DNA of 64,000 nucleotides from Elizabethkingia bruuniana (GTDB lineage Bacteria; Bacteroidota; Bacteroidia; Flavobacteriales; Weeksellaceae): assembly GCF_002024805.1 (NCBI RefSeq), contig NZ_CP014337.1:2790001-2854000 (forward strand). The letters run 5' to 3'. The translations under genes were made by a program, and so were the position numbers. Positions 19,391 to 29,408 of the stretch are shown here, piece by piece; position 1 is the first letter of the stretch, and each line of letters starts with the position of its first letter. Under the pieces are notes generated by a model. The model was not told the origin of the DNA and made no database searches. It saw only the letters and a list, made by a program, of their open reading frames with translations.

Positions 19391-20572
19391 CTAGAATCGG
19401 CTCTGTACCTGAACAATGAACAGATTATTATTGTATTGATTGGTATTTTCCACCTGCTTTTTATAGCGGTCAATCTGTACCCCCAACTGTATTCTTGCAC
19501 CATAATTCTTCAGAAATTCTAATCCAAACATTGGAGTAATAGTCTGTCTTGGGTTTGAATCCTGACGGAAATTACTGTCCAGATATTCATATCGGCAAGA
19601 GAGCTCCAATGCACTCAGATTTTTGTGATTGATCTCGTATCTCAGATTAGGAAGGAAATAAACACCTCGTACCAAATAATCGTCCGGGTTAGAAGTTCTT
19701 ACATTTTCCGCTAAAGAATTATACAATATATGATTGGTTGCTTGCTTTGCTTCCAATTGCATATCCAGACTCCATCGGGGATCAAACTGAATATCTCCGG
19801 TAACATCTACTCCTACAGCATATACTTTTTTGCTAAAAACCTCACCTACACCACCGTTTAGTCCCAGATTAAAATTATATTTCTCTGATAAACCCAATAC
19901 CAAACGTGATAAATATTGTTTACCATTATCATTATCATTGATCTGGTTTTTACCGTTTCCGTTAACTACGGACACGGCATACTGCAACGGAAGTTTCCCC
20001 AGCTTTACCTGTCCGCCGACAGAGGCTCCAATCTGGAAACTAGTCCATCCCAATTTTCCGAACTCTGTATATTGATTGGACCAGTCCAATGATTTGATAA
20101 TATCTACAGGATAAGTTTCTTCTATACCAAACCATGGACGGAACTGTCCGACGGTAATGGCTATTTTAGGATTGAAGGTGTACTTGATGTATGCATTTTC
20201 CAATACACGACCTTTAGGATCATTTTTGAAATCAGCAAGGTTAGCAAGCGCTACAACCTCAGTACGTTTACTTATTTGCGCTTTCATTTGCACCCGCATG
20301 TACTTGATCATAAAATTGTTGCTGGTACCGCTGTGGTCACTATGATGCAAACCGTTTACGTCTACATCCTTTGTCATTCCCACCAGATAGCGTGCCTGGA
20401 AAAGGCCTTTGAATTGAAATTGAGGATACTTTACTTCAGCAACCTCCTGTTTTTTAGCAGCTAATGAATCCTTTACAGGAACTTTTACTGAATCTTTGGT
20501 TTGTGCATTACTGAAGAATGCTCCCAATAATAAGGGAATAAAAATAAATTTTCGATACTTCCTATTACTCAT
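19391..20572 (-). CDS. Outer-membrane porin (OprO/OprP-like phosphate-selective porin family)
   Basis: 393 residues with a Sec signal peptide ending near SNAQ. The mature protein is an amphipathic beta barrel (FQFKGLFQARYLVG, YMRVQMKAQISKRTEVVALANLADF, TVGQFRPWFGIEETYP) ending in an aromatic residue (QVQSRF), as expected for an outer-membrane barrel. The family name refers to phosphate porins, but next to a dicarboxylate transporter and sdh genes it more likely admits C4-dicarboxylates (inference). First gene of the block. Confidence 0.85.
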   Translation of the reverse strand: MSNRKYRKFIFIPLLLGAFFSNAQTKDSVKVPVKDSLAAKKQEVAEVKYPQFQFKGLFQARYLVGMTKDVDVNGLHHSDHSGTSNNFMIKYMRVQMKAQISKRTEVVALANLADFKNDPKGRVLENAYIKYTFNPKIAITVGQFRPWFGIEETYPVDIIKSLDWSNQYTEFGKLGWTSFQIGASVGGQVKLGKLPLQYAVSVVNGNGKNQINDNDNGKQYLSRLVLGLSEKYNFNLGLNGGVGEVFSKKVYAVGVDVTGDIQFDPRWSLDMQLEAKQATNHILYNSLAENVRTSNPDDYLVRGVYFLPNLRYEINHKNLSALELSCRYEYLDSNFRQDSNPRQTITPMFGLEFLKNYGARIQLGVQIDRYKKQVENTNQYNNNLFIVQVQSRF

Positions 20573-21022
20573 ATAGCAATTTTTGAGATTAGCCAGCTAA
20601 TCATTTGTTATTTCTGTTGTTTAAAGTTCCGATTTTCCTTCTCTTTTTTCAAGTATATCGACCTGTTATATTTCAGGTCGACATATGATTTATTACATAG
20701 CTAAAAACTTTTATTATGTATATTATTTCAATAAATTAACTAAAATTAATAATTATTTGACAACAATATAATTAAATTGATTCTAAATTAGAAGTTAAAG
20801 GTATAAAATTACTCTTAGCCCTTGCGGTACAGTAATCTACCCCCAATCCTACTTTTCTATATTTCTACATTTTTCCACCATTATCCTGAATTTAGCCATT
20901 TAACTTTTCACAACAATCAAAAGCTTTTAATTATCATTAAATCAATATTTAACAGAATAAACTTTCGTTTCATTCAAAAAAATAATTATTTTAGTATCAG
21001 TAAACTAAATCACAAATAAATT
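20573..21022. promoter_or_regulatory. Divergent intergenic region with a palindromic candidate operator
   Basis: This 450-base AT-rich gap separates the minus-strand porin/DASS/sdh block from the plus-strand DUF3472 gene, so it should hold both promoters. At 20658-20681 a perfect inverted repeat, TCGACCTG and CAGGTCGA with an 8-base spacer, lies about 85-110 bases upstream of the porin start. No T-run follows, so it looks like a protein-binding site rather than a terminator. I see no gene in the gap. Confidence 0.55.
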
Positions 21023-22369
21023 ATGAGATCTAAACTATTAACCGGTACTTTTTTGGGTATTGCACTATTTGCTTTCCAATCGTGCAGAGAAAACAACATG
21101 ACAACAGAAGAATCTGTTTCACCACAGGCTAAAACTTCCGGAGCTGTTGCAGGTTCTACATTAAATGTGCCTGTTGCAGGAAATTCATTCTTAACAGTAA
21201 AACCTTCCGGAGCCAACGAGGTGATTACTTCTACAAAACTGGGCAACTGGACCAATTCCAATTCTGTCATCAGCACCTATTTCAGGGTAAGTAATGCCGG
21301 AACCTTAAGCATTGGATTAAAAGCATCTGTTCCGTCCGGAACCAGCGTTGTAAAAGTTACTGTAGGAAATGTTTCTAAAAACGTTACTTTAACCGGATCC
21401 GCCAACACCAGTTACACCGCAGGAGATTTCAACATTTCTACTCCGGGTTATGTAAAAGTCGATTTACAGGGTGTATCTAAAACAGGCGGCTATTTCGCTG
21501 ATGTAACGGACATTACATTTAGTGGTACTGCAGCCTCAGGAAACAATATTTTCAGTAATGATACCTCTTATTATTACTGGGCACGCAGAGGACCTTCATG
21601 TCACTTAGGCTATACAGTTCCTACCAGCAGCAATGTAAGCTATTATTATAATGAAGTTACTGTTCCGGTTGGAGAAGATAAAATCGGTTCTTACTTTATG
21701 GCTAACGGCTTTGGTGAAGGTTATTTTGGAATTCAGGTCAATTCTGCTACGGAAAGAAGAGTTTTATTCTCAGTATGGAGTCCTTTCCCTACAGATGATC
21801 CGAATAATATTCCACCAGATCATAAAATAGTATTAAACAGAGCCGGAAGCGGCGTTACTATTGGCGAGTTTGGTAATGAAGGCTCCGGAGGACAGAGTTA
21901 TTATAAATACAACTGGACCGCCGGACAAACCTACAAATTCTTACTGAAAGGTGAACCGGATGGTACTGGTAAAACAGATTATACAGCATGGTTTCTTTCA
22001 CCAGACACTACGACATGGAAGCTTATCGCCAGCTGGAAAAGACCACAAACCAGTACTTACCTGAAAGGTTTCTATAGTTTTGTGGAAAACTTTAATCCTG
22101 AAAATGGCTATATGGGAAGAAAAGCTGAGTTTAAAAACCAATGGGTAAGAACATCAGCAGGAAACTGGCAGGCTGTTTCTGCAGCTAAGTTTACTGTAGA
22201 TGCTACTTATAATGCACAACAAAGAATTGATGCTATGGGCGGAACAAACGGAAACAGCTTCTTCCTGCAAAATGGAGGATTCTTTAGTACTATCGTAGCA
22301 CCAGGCACTCAGTTTTCAGTAACTGCTCCTACACAAGCGCCTGATATAGATTTCTCTACATTACCTTAA
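21023..22369 (+). CDS. DUF5077/DUF3472 domain lipoprotein
   Basis: 448 residues. A lipobox ends in FQSC (residue 16), so the protein should be lipid-anchored. Residues about 50-175 (NVPVAGNSFLTVKPSGANEV through GYFADVTDITFSG) form the DUF5077 beta-sandwich. The rest, containing YYYWARRGPSCHLGYTVP and GEGYFGIQVNSATERRVLFSVWSPF, is DUF3472. Such proteins are often linked to surface carbohydrate use, but no function is established. It is monocistronic, ending at a strong terminator. Confidence 0.85.
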   Translation: MRSKLLTGTFLGIALFAFQSCRENNMTTEESVSPQAKTSGAVAGSTLNVPVAGNSFLTVKPSGANEVITSTKLGNWTNSNSVISTYFRVSNAGTLSIGLKASVPSGTSVVKVTVGNVSKNVTLTGSANTSYTAGDFNISTPGYVKVDLQGVSKTGGYFADVTDITFSGTAASGNNIFSNDTSYYYWARRGPSCHLGYTVPTSSNVSYYYNEVTVPVGEDKIGSYFMANGFGEGYFGIQVNSATERRVLFSVWSPFPTDDPNNIPPDHKIVLNRAGSGVTIGEFGNEGSGGQSYYKYNWTAGQTYKFLLKGEPDGTGKTDYTAWFLSPDTTTWKLIASWKRPQTSTYLKGFYSFVENFNPENGYMGRKAEFKNQWVRTSAGNWQAVSAAKFTVDATYNAQQRIDAMGGTNGNSFFLQNGGFFSTIVAPGTQFSVTAPTQAPDIDFSTLP

Positions 22370-22393
22370 AACAATCCATAAATCTAATACCCT

Positions 22394-22434
22394 AAGCCTG
22401 TTATTGCTTCCTGAAGTAATAACAGGCTTTTTTC
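22394..22434 (+). terminator. Rho-independent terminator after the DUF3472 gene
   Basis: AAGCCTGTTATT pairs perfectly with AATAACAGGCTT around a 12-base loop, followed by six T. Confidence 0.9.
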
Positions 22435-22586
22435 ATGGACTTCATCATTTCTTTAAAAAGTATTGTTTATGCCGAATATCACTTATAAAATCTTCCGTCA
22501 TAATCGTAAAAAAACGTAAATTAGTAGTTTTTGAAAACTAATTATTTAAACTGGTCATTTCTGACTGCCCACCGGATTTTCACAAT

Positions 22587-23468
22587 ATGGAAACAAGAAT
22601 GTACGAGAACCTGCAGGAAACACTTTCATTCTATGGCATCAATTGTCATAAACCTTATTATATATCTTCGGGAAATCCTATTTTTCAGTTTCCAAAAACA
22701 CCTTTTCGTATAGATTTCTATGCCTTTTGCATCTGTACAGGAGGCTATACTGATGTAGAAATAGACAATCAGAAATACAATATAACTCAAAATAGCTTCC
22801 TGGTTTCAGCACCTTCAACAGTTATCAAGTTTTTGAAAACCAGCAAAGACTTCAGGATGAAACTCTTGTTTTTTGACAAAAATTTTCTATTGAAAAATAT
22901 TATAGATCCTTTTTTCATTGAGAAGCTGGGACTGTTCAGGAATTTATCTTTCAGTATTATCAGTCCTGACCAAGATCAGGCATTTAAGCTACTCCGACTC
23001 TTGGAATACCTGCAGGACAAAACCAGTATAACCGGGCGTTTCTCTGAAGACATTGTACGCACGATAATATTTAATTTATTATTAGAAACCGCAGAAATAA
23101 TTAATTCTGAGAAAGAAAACATTCCGGAAGAGGCTTTTTCCGAAGGGAACAATTTATTTCTGAAATTTACACAGTTAGTACAAAGCAATGTAATCCGTCA
23201 TAAAGATATTCAGTATTATGCTGATCATTTATTTATATCCGGAAAACACCTCATCAAATTAGTAAAAAAAGCTTCCGGAAAAACGCCCCATGAAATCATC
23301 AATGAAAGCTTGTTAAAAGAAGCTTTTATATTATTGAATGATTCAGAACTTACATTTACTGAAATAGCCTACCAGCTCAACTTTAGTTCCGTGTCAGCTT
23401 TCGGAAGATTTTTCAAACGTTATTCTTTATTATCACCTACCGAATACAGAAAACAGCAAAATTTGTAG
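22587..23468 (+). CDS. AraC family transcriptional regulator
   Basis: 293 residues. An N-terminal cupin-like sensor domain ([22 protein letters not shown]) is followed by a C-terminal double helix-turn-helix from about residue 190 ([19 protein letters not shown], then [32 protein letters not shown]). It lies 95 bases upstream of oleate hydratase on the same strand, so it may regulate the fatty-acid genes, responding to a fatty acid or its product (inference). Confidence 0.9.
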   Translation: METRMYENLQETLSFYGINCHKPYYISSGNPIFQFPKTPFRIDFYAFCICTGGYTDVEIDNQKYNITQNSFLVSAPSTVIKFLKTSKDFRMKLLFFDKNFLLKNIIDPFFIEKLGLFRNLSFSIISPDQDQAFKLLRLLEYLQDKTSITGRFSEDIVRTIIFNLLLETAEIINSEKENIPEEAFSEGNNLFLKFTQLVQSNVIRHKDIQYYADHLFISGKHLIKLVKKASGKTPHEIINESLLKEAFILLNDSELTFTEIAYQLNFSSVSAFGRFFKRYSLLSPTEYRKQQNL

Positions 23469-23563
23469 AGAAGGAAATTGAGTACAACTTTGGCGAACTT
23501 TGGCTTGCAGTAAAAGCCCGATATGGCAGTAACTTCGTTACAAGAATTACAAACAACTGCAAT

Positions 23564-25504
23564 ATGAACTCAATAACTTCAAAATTCGACAAAGTACTTA
23601 ACGCTTCTTCTGAATACGGACATGTAAACCATGAACCGGATTCCAGCAAAGAACAGCAACGAAACACCCCGCAAAAATCGATGCCATTTTCTGATCAGAT
23701 TGGAAATTATCAGAGAAACAAAGGGATTCCTGTACAATCATATGATGATAGTAAGATTTACATTATAGGCAGTGGAATTGCAGGTATGTCGGCAGCTTAT
23801 TATTTTATACGCGATGGACATGTTCCTGCAAAAAACATCACCTTTTTAGAACAATTGCATATCGATGGTGGCTCATTAGATGGTGCCGGAAATCCGACAG
23901 ATGGCTATATTATCCGTGGTGGTCGTGAAATGGACATGACATACGAAAATCTTTGGGATATATTTCAGGATATCCCGGCATTAGAAATGCCGGCTCCTTA
24001 CAGCGTACTGGACGAATACAGATTAATTAACGATAACGACTCCAATTATTCCAAAGCCAGGTTAATCAACAATAAAGGAGAGATAAAAGACTTTAGTAAG
24101 TTCGGCCTAAATAAATTGGACCAGTTAGCTATTATCAGATTACTTCTGAAAAATAAAGAAGAACTGGACGATTTAACCATTGAGGCTTACTTCAGCGAAT
24201 CTTTTCTGAAAAGTAATTTCTGGACTTTCTGGAGAACGATGTTTGCCTTTGAAAACTGGCATAGCTTATTGGAACTGAAACTTTACATGCACCGTTTCCT
24301 TCATGCCATAGATGGCCTGAATGATTTATCTTCACTGGTATTCCCTAAATACAACCAGTATGATACTTTCGTAACTCCTTTGCGCAAATTCCTTCAGGAA
24401 AAAGGTGTTAATATCCACCTGAATACTTTGGTAAAAGATCTGGATATCCACATCAATACCGAAGGAAAGGTGGTAGAGGGAATTATCACCGAACAGGATG
24501 GCAAGGAAGTAAAAATCCCTGTTGGTAAGAATGACTATGTCATTGTAACCACAGGTTCTATGACGGAAGATACCTTCTACGGAAATAATAAAACTGCTCC
24601 TATTATTGGCATAGACAACAGCACAAGCGGACAAAGTGCCGGATGGAAACTATGGAAAAATCTGGCTGCAAAATCAGAAATTTTCGGTAAACCGGAGAAG
24701 TTCTGCAGCAATATCGAGAAGTCTGCATGGGAATCTGCAACGCTTACCTGTAAACCTTCAGCCCTTATCGACAAGCTGAAAGAGTACTCTGTTAACGATC
24801 CTTATTCCGGAAAAACTGTTACCGGCGGTATTATTACCATCACAGATTCCAACTGGCTGATGAGTTTTACCTGCAACAGACAGCCACACTTCCCGGAACA
24901 GCCGGATGATGTACTGGTACTTTGGGTATATGCCTTATTCATGGACAAAGAAGGGAACTATATCAAAAAAACGATGCCGGAATGTACCGGAGATGAAATT
25001 GTTGCGGAGTTATGCTACCATTTAGGTATTGAAGATCAGCTGGAAAATGTACAGGAAAATACAATTGTAAGAACTGCATTCATGCCCTATATAACCTCTA
25101 TGTTTATGCCAAGAGCTAAAGGTGATCGTCCTAGAGTAGTGCCTGAAGGCTGTAAAAATCTGGGACTGGTAGGTCAGTTTGTAGAAACCAATAATGATGT
25201 GGTATTTACGATGGAAAGTTCTGTAAGAACAGCCAGAATTGCTGTCTACAAATTACTAAACCTCAACAAACAGGTTCCTGATATCAATCCGTTACAGTAT
25301 GATATCAGACACCTGCTGAAAGCAGCAAAAACACTGAATGATGACAAACCATTTGTAGGTGAAGGCTTGTTGAGAAAAGTCCTTAAAGGAACTTACTTTG
25401 AACATGTATTACCTGCCGGTGCAGCTGAGGAGGAAGAACAGGAATCCTTTATCGCTGAACATGTAAATAAGTTCAGAGAATGGGTAAAAGGAATAAGAGG
25501 ATAA
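23564..25504 (+). CDS. ohyA: Oleate hydratase (FAD-dependent fatty acid double-bond hydratase)
   Basis: 646 residues, same length as the characterised E. meningoseptica enzyme, which adds water to the cis-9 double bond of oleate to give 10-hydroxystearate. [15 protein letters not shown] (67-81) binds [15 protein letters not shown] contains Glu122, and Tyr241 is in [14 protein letters not shown]; these are the residues reported as catalytically important. It probably detoxifies host unsaturated fatty acids. The downstream dehydrogenase and lipase fit a fatty-acid module. The N-terminal [20 protein letters not shown] extension is typical. Confidence 0.97.
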   Translation: MNSITSKFDKVLNASSEYGHVNHEPDSSKEQQRNTPQKSMPFSDQIGNYQRNKGIPVQSYDDSKIYIIGSGIAGMSAAYYFIRDGHVPAKNITFLEQLHIDGGSLDGAGNPTDGYIIRGGREMDMTYENLWDIFQDIPALEMPAPYSVLDEYRLINDNDSNYSKARLINNKGEIKDFSKFGLNKLDQLAIIRLLLKNKEELDDLTIEAYFSESFLKSNFWTFWRTMFAFENWHSLLELKLYMHRFLHAIDGLNDLSSLVFPKYNQYDTFVTPLRKFLQEKGVNIHLNTLVKDLDIHINTEGKVVEGIITEQDGKEVKIPVGKNDYVIVTTGSMTEDTFYGNNKTAPIIGIDNSTSGQSAGWKLWKNLAAKSEIFGKPEKFCSNIEKSAWESATLTCKPSALIDKLKEYSVNDPYSGKTVTGGIITITDSNWLMSFTCNRQPHFPEQPDDVLVLWVYALFMDKEGNYIKKTMPECTGDEIVAELCYHLGIEDQLENVQENTIVRTAFMPYITSMFMPRAKGDRPRVVPEGCKNLGLVGQFVETNNDVVFTMESSVRTARIAVYKLLNLNKQVPDINPLQYDIRHLLKAAKTLNDDKPFVGEGLLRKVLKGTYFEHVLPAGAAEEEEQESFIAEHVNKFREWVKGIRG

Positions 25505-25515
25505 TCTATAATTTC

Positions 25516-25546
25516 GGGAGCGGCAATCTGTTGATTGCTGCTTCCG
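25516..25546. other. Intergenic hairpin between ohyA and the dehydrogenase gene
   Basis: GGAGCGGCAATC can pair with GATTGCTGCTTCC around TGTT, with one bulge. There is no downstream T-run, so it may be an attenuator, processing site or 3' stabiliser rather than a full terminator. Confidence 0.4.
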
Positions 25547-25585
25547 ATTATCTACACTGAATAACAAATTATAAAAACACGTACA

Positions 25586-26482
25586 ATGAACTTTAAAAAC
25601 ATAACAGTGGCAGGAAGCGGTGTATTAGGTTACCAGATCGCATTCCAAACAGCATTTCACGGATTCAATGTAACAGTATATGACATTAATGATGAAGTAC
25701 TGGAAAAAGCAAAAGCTAAATTCAGTATTTTGAGTGAAGCTTATAAAACCGATCTGGGAGCAACACCAGATCAACTTGATGCTGCATTCAAAAACCTGCA
25801 GTATACAGCAGATCTGGCAGAGGCGGTAAAAGATGCTGATTTATTGATTGAAGCTGTACCGGAAAGTCCGAAAATAAAAATCGATTTCTATGAAAAGCTA
25901 AGAAGTGTAGCACCAGAAAAAACGATTTTTGCTACTAATTCTTCTACAATGTTACCGAGTCAGTTTGCAGAAAGCACCGGTCGACCGGAGAAATTTCTGG
26001 CGCTTCATTTTGCCAACGAAATCTGGAAGCACAATACTGCCGAGATTATGGGACATCCGGGTACAGATAAAAATGTTTTCAACGATGTTGTTGCTTTCTC
26101 AAAAGCCATAGGCATGGTTGCACTTCCGTTACAAAAAGAACAGCCCGGATATATTGTAAACTCCTTACTTGTTCCTTTACTAAGCGCTGCCACCAACCTG
26201 TTGGTAAATGAAGTAGCTGATGCGGAAACAATAGATAAAACATGGATGGTAGCTACAGGAGCTCCGACAGGTCCTTTTGGAATTCTGGATATTGTAGGGA
26301 TTACCACAGCTTACAACATCAACAAAATGGCAGCAGATGCTACAAATGATCCGTTGAAAATAAAAACAGTGGAATATCTGAAAACAAACTTTATTGATAA
26401 GAACAAACTGGGTGTTTCTACTGGTGAAGGATTTTATACTTATCCCAATCCGGCCTATAAGAAAGATGATTTTTTAAAGTAA
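25586..26482 (+). CDS. 3-hydroxyacyl-CoA dehydrogenase
   Basis: 298 residues. The Rossmann motif AGSGVLGYQIAFQ is at 9-21. DADLLIEAVPESPKIKIDFYEKL and FATNSSTMLPSQ are typical, and ALHFANEIWKH carries the likely catalytic histidine. The C-terminal helical domain contains GAPTGPFGILDIVGI and STGEGFYTYPNP. It oxidises L-3-hydroxyacyl-CoA (or 3-hydroxybutyryl-CoA) with NAD. It lies 81 bases after ohyA and 41 before a lipase gene, suggesting a role in lipid breakdown. Confidence 0.9.
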   Translation: MNFKNITVAGSGVLGYQIAFQTAFHGFNVTVYDINDEVLEKAKAKFSILSEAYKTDLGATPDQLDAAFKNLQYTADLAEAVKDADLLIEAVPESPKIKIDFYEKLRSVAPEKTIFATNSSTMLPSQFAESTGRPEKFLALHFANEIWKHNTAEIMGHPGTDKNVFNDVVAFSKAIGMVALPLQKEQPGYIVNSLLVPLLSAATNLLVNEVADAETIDKTWMVATGAPTGPFGILDIVGITTAYNINKMAADATNDPLKIKTVEYLKTNFIDKNKLGVSTGEGFYTYPNPAYKKDDFLK

Positions 26483-26523
26483 ATTAGCCACAACTTATTT
26501 TTATAACACAGTTAATCCCTGAT

Positions 26524-27468
26524 ATGGTTATACAAACTTCAGATTATCTCCAGCATAACGGAATAGCACAAGATAAGCTTACAAAATCTTATTATACATT
26601 ATTTCGACCGGAAAATGGAAATATAAAAGCGACCCTTCTGATTCTGCATGGTATGCAGGAACACAGCGGACGCTATACGGAGTTTGCACAATATCTGGCA
26701 GAGCAGGGATTAGCTGTTATTACTTATGACCATCTAGGGCACGGCAGAACAGCTAAAAACACTGAAGAATTAGGCTTCTTCCAGATCAGTAATCCTGCAC
26801 AACAGGTGGTAAACGATGCTGAAAACATAGCTGATTATCTGGAAAAACGATATCCGGATGTTCCACATTTTCTGTTAGGACATTCTATGGGATCTTTTAT
26901 TGCCCGTTGTTTATTACAGCAGGCTGATTCACGATTCAACGGAGCTATTATTGTAGGAACTGGTGGAAAAGTACCAGGTGCAAAATTAGGGAAAGCGGTT
27001 TCTGCATTTCTTAATAAAATAACGCCCCATTACCGCAGTAGATTTATCAACACTTTTTTCAATAAACAAAATAACCTGCGTTTTAAAAACGAACCTAATG
27101 AAAACGGAACCAATTGGTTGAGTGTTGACAAAAACAATCGACAGGCTTTTTTACAGGATAAATTATGCGGTGTTCTTTTCAGTATCAATGGTTTTTATAC
27201 GCTTCTGTCGGTTAATGTAAAAGCAACAGACAGACGCTGGGCAAAAACTTTACCTCAGGCATTCCCAATGTTGTTCATTAGCGGCAGCGATGATCCTATT
27301 GGTAATTTCGGCAAAGGCATTAAGCAAACCGTTTCAGATTTGGAACAAGATGGCTTTAAAGACATTACCATGAAACTATACACAGGAATGCGCCACGAAA
27401 TACTTAATGAAACCGATAAACATTCTGTTTACCACGATATTATCAACTGGATTGAAAAACATCTTTAA
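26524..27468 (+). CDS. Alpha/beta hydrolase, monoacylglycerol lipase-like (serine aminopeptidase S33 fold)
   Basis: 314 residues, no signal peptide. LHGMQEHSGRY (41-51) forms the oxyanion region, YDHLGHGRT is the family-typical loop, and GHSMGS (119-124) is the nucleophile elbow with Ser121. ISGSDDPIGNFGKG holds the likely catalytic Asp and MRHEIL the His. Closest recognisable relatives are lysophospholipase/monoglyceride lipases. It probably releases fatty acids for the neighbouring enzymes. It runs to within three bases of the convergent response-regulator gene. Confidence 0.85.
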   Translation: MVIQTSDYLQHNGIAQDKLTKSYYTLFRPENGNIKATLLILHGMQEHSGRYTEFAQYLAEQGLAVITYDHLGHGRTAKNTEELGFFQISNPAQQVVNDAENIADYLEKRYPDVPHFLLGHSMGSFIARCLLQQADSRFNGAIIVGTGGKVPGAKLGKAVSAFLNKITPHYRSRFINTFFNKQNNLRFKNEPNENGTNWLSVDKNNRQAFLQDKLCGVLFSINGFYTLLSVNVKATDRRWAKTLPQAFPMLFISGSDDPIGNFGKGIKQTVSDLEQDGFKDITMKLYTGMRHEILNETDKHSVYHDIINWIEKHL

Positions 27469-27471
27469 AAG

Positions 27472-28173
27472 TTATCCACGGAGTCCTTTTGAAAAAAAGT
27501 TTTGAATAAAATTGTCAAAAGCTTTTTTGTAACTCCTTCCTACCGGAACAGACTGTATACCTAATACAACCTCATCATAACCAAATGCAGTAATATATTC
27601 TGTATTAATCATAAAGGATCGGTGAACTCTCAGAAAGCCTTTAGCGGATAAATATATTTCCATTTCTGCCATCGTAGCCTTTGTTATAAATTCTGTTTTA
27701 TCTTTCAAAAAGACTTTGACATCATTTCCCTGACTTTCCAGATAAAGTATATCTGCCAATATTACTTTTCTTTGTAAGCCTTCAGATTTCAGAATAATAA
27801 ATTCCGCAACTTCTTCTTTCTGGTCATTTCTTAACACCCGTTCAACAGAGCGAAAAAAGCGTTCAAAAGTTACGGGCTTCAGAATATAATCAACAGCTTC
27901 CAATTCAAAGCCTTCTAATGCAAACTCACGGTATGCTGTTGTAAAAATTGTTTTGGGTCCCTGCGATAAGGATTTTAAAAACGCTATCCCATCCAGGTCC
28001 GGCATCTGAATATCCAGAAACATAAGATCAACCGTTTGCTCCTGCAATAAGCGGTATGCTTCCATTGCATTTCTTGCAGTTCCGACAATATATAAGTTTT
28101 CGATTTTGGAAATATGATTTTCCAAAAGTTTTATCGCCAAAGGCTCATCATCTACTATAATACAATTAATCAT
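27472..28173 (-). CDS. LytTR-family response regulator
   Basis: 233 residues. The receiver domain has the acidic pair DDEP (8-11), phospho-acceptor Asp54 in FLDIQMPDLDG, and TTAYREFALEGFELEAVDYILKP (the switch Thr and Lys). The C-terminal LytTR DNA-binding domain follows (ILYLESQGNDVKVFL, FLRVHRSFMINTEYI, VPVGRSYKKAF). Its start overlaps the sensor kinase end by eight bases, so the two form one two-component system. Targets unknown. Confidence 0.93.
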   Translation of the reverse strand: MINCIIVDDEPLAIKLLENHISKIENLYIVGTARNAMEAYRLLQEQTVDLMFLDIQMPDLDGIAFLKSLSQGPKTIFTTAYREFALEGFELEAVDYILKPVTFERFFRSVERVLRNDQKEEVAEFIILKSEGLQRKVILADILYLESQGNDVKVFLKDKTEFITKATMAEMEIYLSAKGFLRVHRSFMINTEYITAFGYDEVVLGIQSVPVGRSYKKAFDNFIQNFFSKGLRG

Positions 28174-29263
28174 GAAAGGCCGGAGTAATCAGTTCTACAA
28201 TAAATCTGTTCTGCCTGTGCAAAATACTAAATGTAAAATTATTGTTATAATACAATTTCAGCTGCTCTTTTATATTATCCAGACCTATCCCTCTGTTATT
28301 AACTTCCATACTTTCAGGACATGTATTTTCAATTCTCAAAACCGATTCTTCCGGAGTTGCTTTTATATCAATATTAATTTCTGCTCCATCCGTCATCTTA
28401 CCTGCTCCATGCTTAAAAGCATTTTCCACAAGCGAAAGATAAATCAAAGGCGGAATAATATTCGGGCTATTCAGTTGCGTTTGTAAATTCAGTTTAAGTC
28501 TTTCATCATATCGCAGCTTCTCTAATTCAATATAATGATTAACTATAGTCAATTCATCGGAAACAGTAACCATCCTCCCCTGGCCTTTGTATAAGATATA
28601 ATCCAGAATATCCGAAAGACGGCTAATCGATTCAGATGTTTTCTCCGAATCCAACAATGACAATGAATAAATGTTATTCAGAGTATTGAACAAAAAATGG
28701 GGATTCAAACGGGATTTTAATGCATGAAGCTCCAGTTCCGCTTTTTCCTTCATCAATTTTTCATGATTTTGTTTTTCATTTCTGTACCTCAGCATAAACG
28801 TTACAGAAATAAAAATAAAAGCTCCGGTGATTATGGGAAGTGTATAATGAAAAAGAAGATATTTTAAATCTGTGAAAATACTAACCAGGGTATCCTGTGG
28901 ATAACTCACAAAAAAAGGTTCAGCAACATATACAATAAACAACCTGTTAATAACAGATATACAATATAACGACAATAACAGATATACTGAAAAAGCAACA
29001 TACTTTTTGTTATCAAAATACTTCCGGACAAGTATATAATAGATAAAATTTGCTCCTATAATCTGAAAAATCCAATGGCAAAAATCATAGATAATCATTT
29101 CCTGTAAATCGGGATTATCGTGTTCACCATAGTTTCTGGCGGTAACAAGCAGAAATAAAGCAATCCAGAAGAATATCTGAAAATATACAGTCTGCCTTAC
29201 AGAATTTCCGGATAACGGTTTTATCATGCTCAAAATTAAAAATTCTGTTTCTACAATCAGCAC
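28166..29263 (-). CDS. Sensor histidine kinase, LytS/YehU-type (His_kinase family)
   Basis: 365 residues with four predicted membrane segments in the first 170. A short coiled linker (YRNEKQNHEKLMKEKAELELHA) precedes LKSRLNPHFLFNTLNNIYSL with the phospho-accepting His, then an ATPase domain (NPHFLFN, PPLIYLSLVENAFKHG, GIGLDNIKEQL). The first ATG adds an unusual dozen residues; ATG at 29227 (MIKPLSGNSVRQ) is an equally good start. No large sensor domain is seen, so the signal is probably perceived in the membrane. Confidence 0.9.
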   Translation of the reverse strand: MLIVETEFLILSMIKPLSGNSVRQTVYFQIFFWIALFLLVTARNYGEHDNPDLQEMIIYDFCHWIFQIIGANFIYYILVRKYFDNKKYVAFSVYLLLSLYCISVINRLFIVYVAEPFFVSYPQDTLVSIFTDLKYLLFHYTLPIITGAFIFISVTFMLRYRNEKQNHEKLMKEKAELELHALKSRLNPHFLFNTLNNIYSLSLLDSEKTSESISRLSDILDYILYKGQGRMVTVSDELTIVNHYIELEKLRYDERLKLNLQTQLNSPNIIPPLIYLSLVENAFKHGAGKMTDGAEINIDIKATPEESVLRIENTCPESMEVNNRGIGLDNIKEQLKLYYNNNFTFSILHRQNRFIVELITPAFHD

Positions 29264-29408
29264 TCCGGTGATAAAATCTGATCAATCAGGGGCGAACAAC
29301 ATCAATAAAGTGTCAAACGATTTCTAGAGTTATCCACATTTAGATTAATGTCGTCTGTCTGTACCAACAAAATCCTGTCTGTTATTTTCAAAACTTTGCC
29401 GGAAAACA

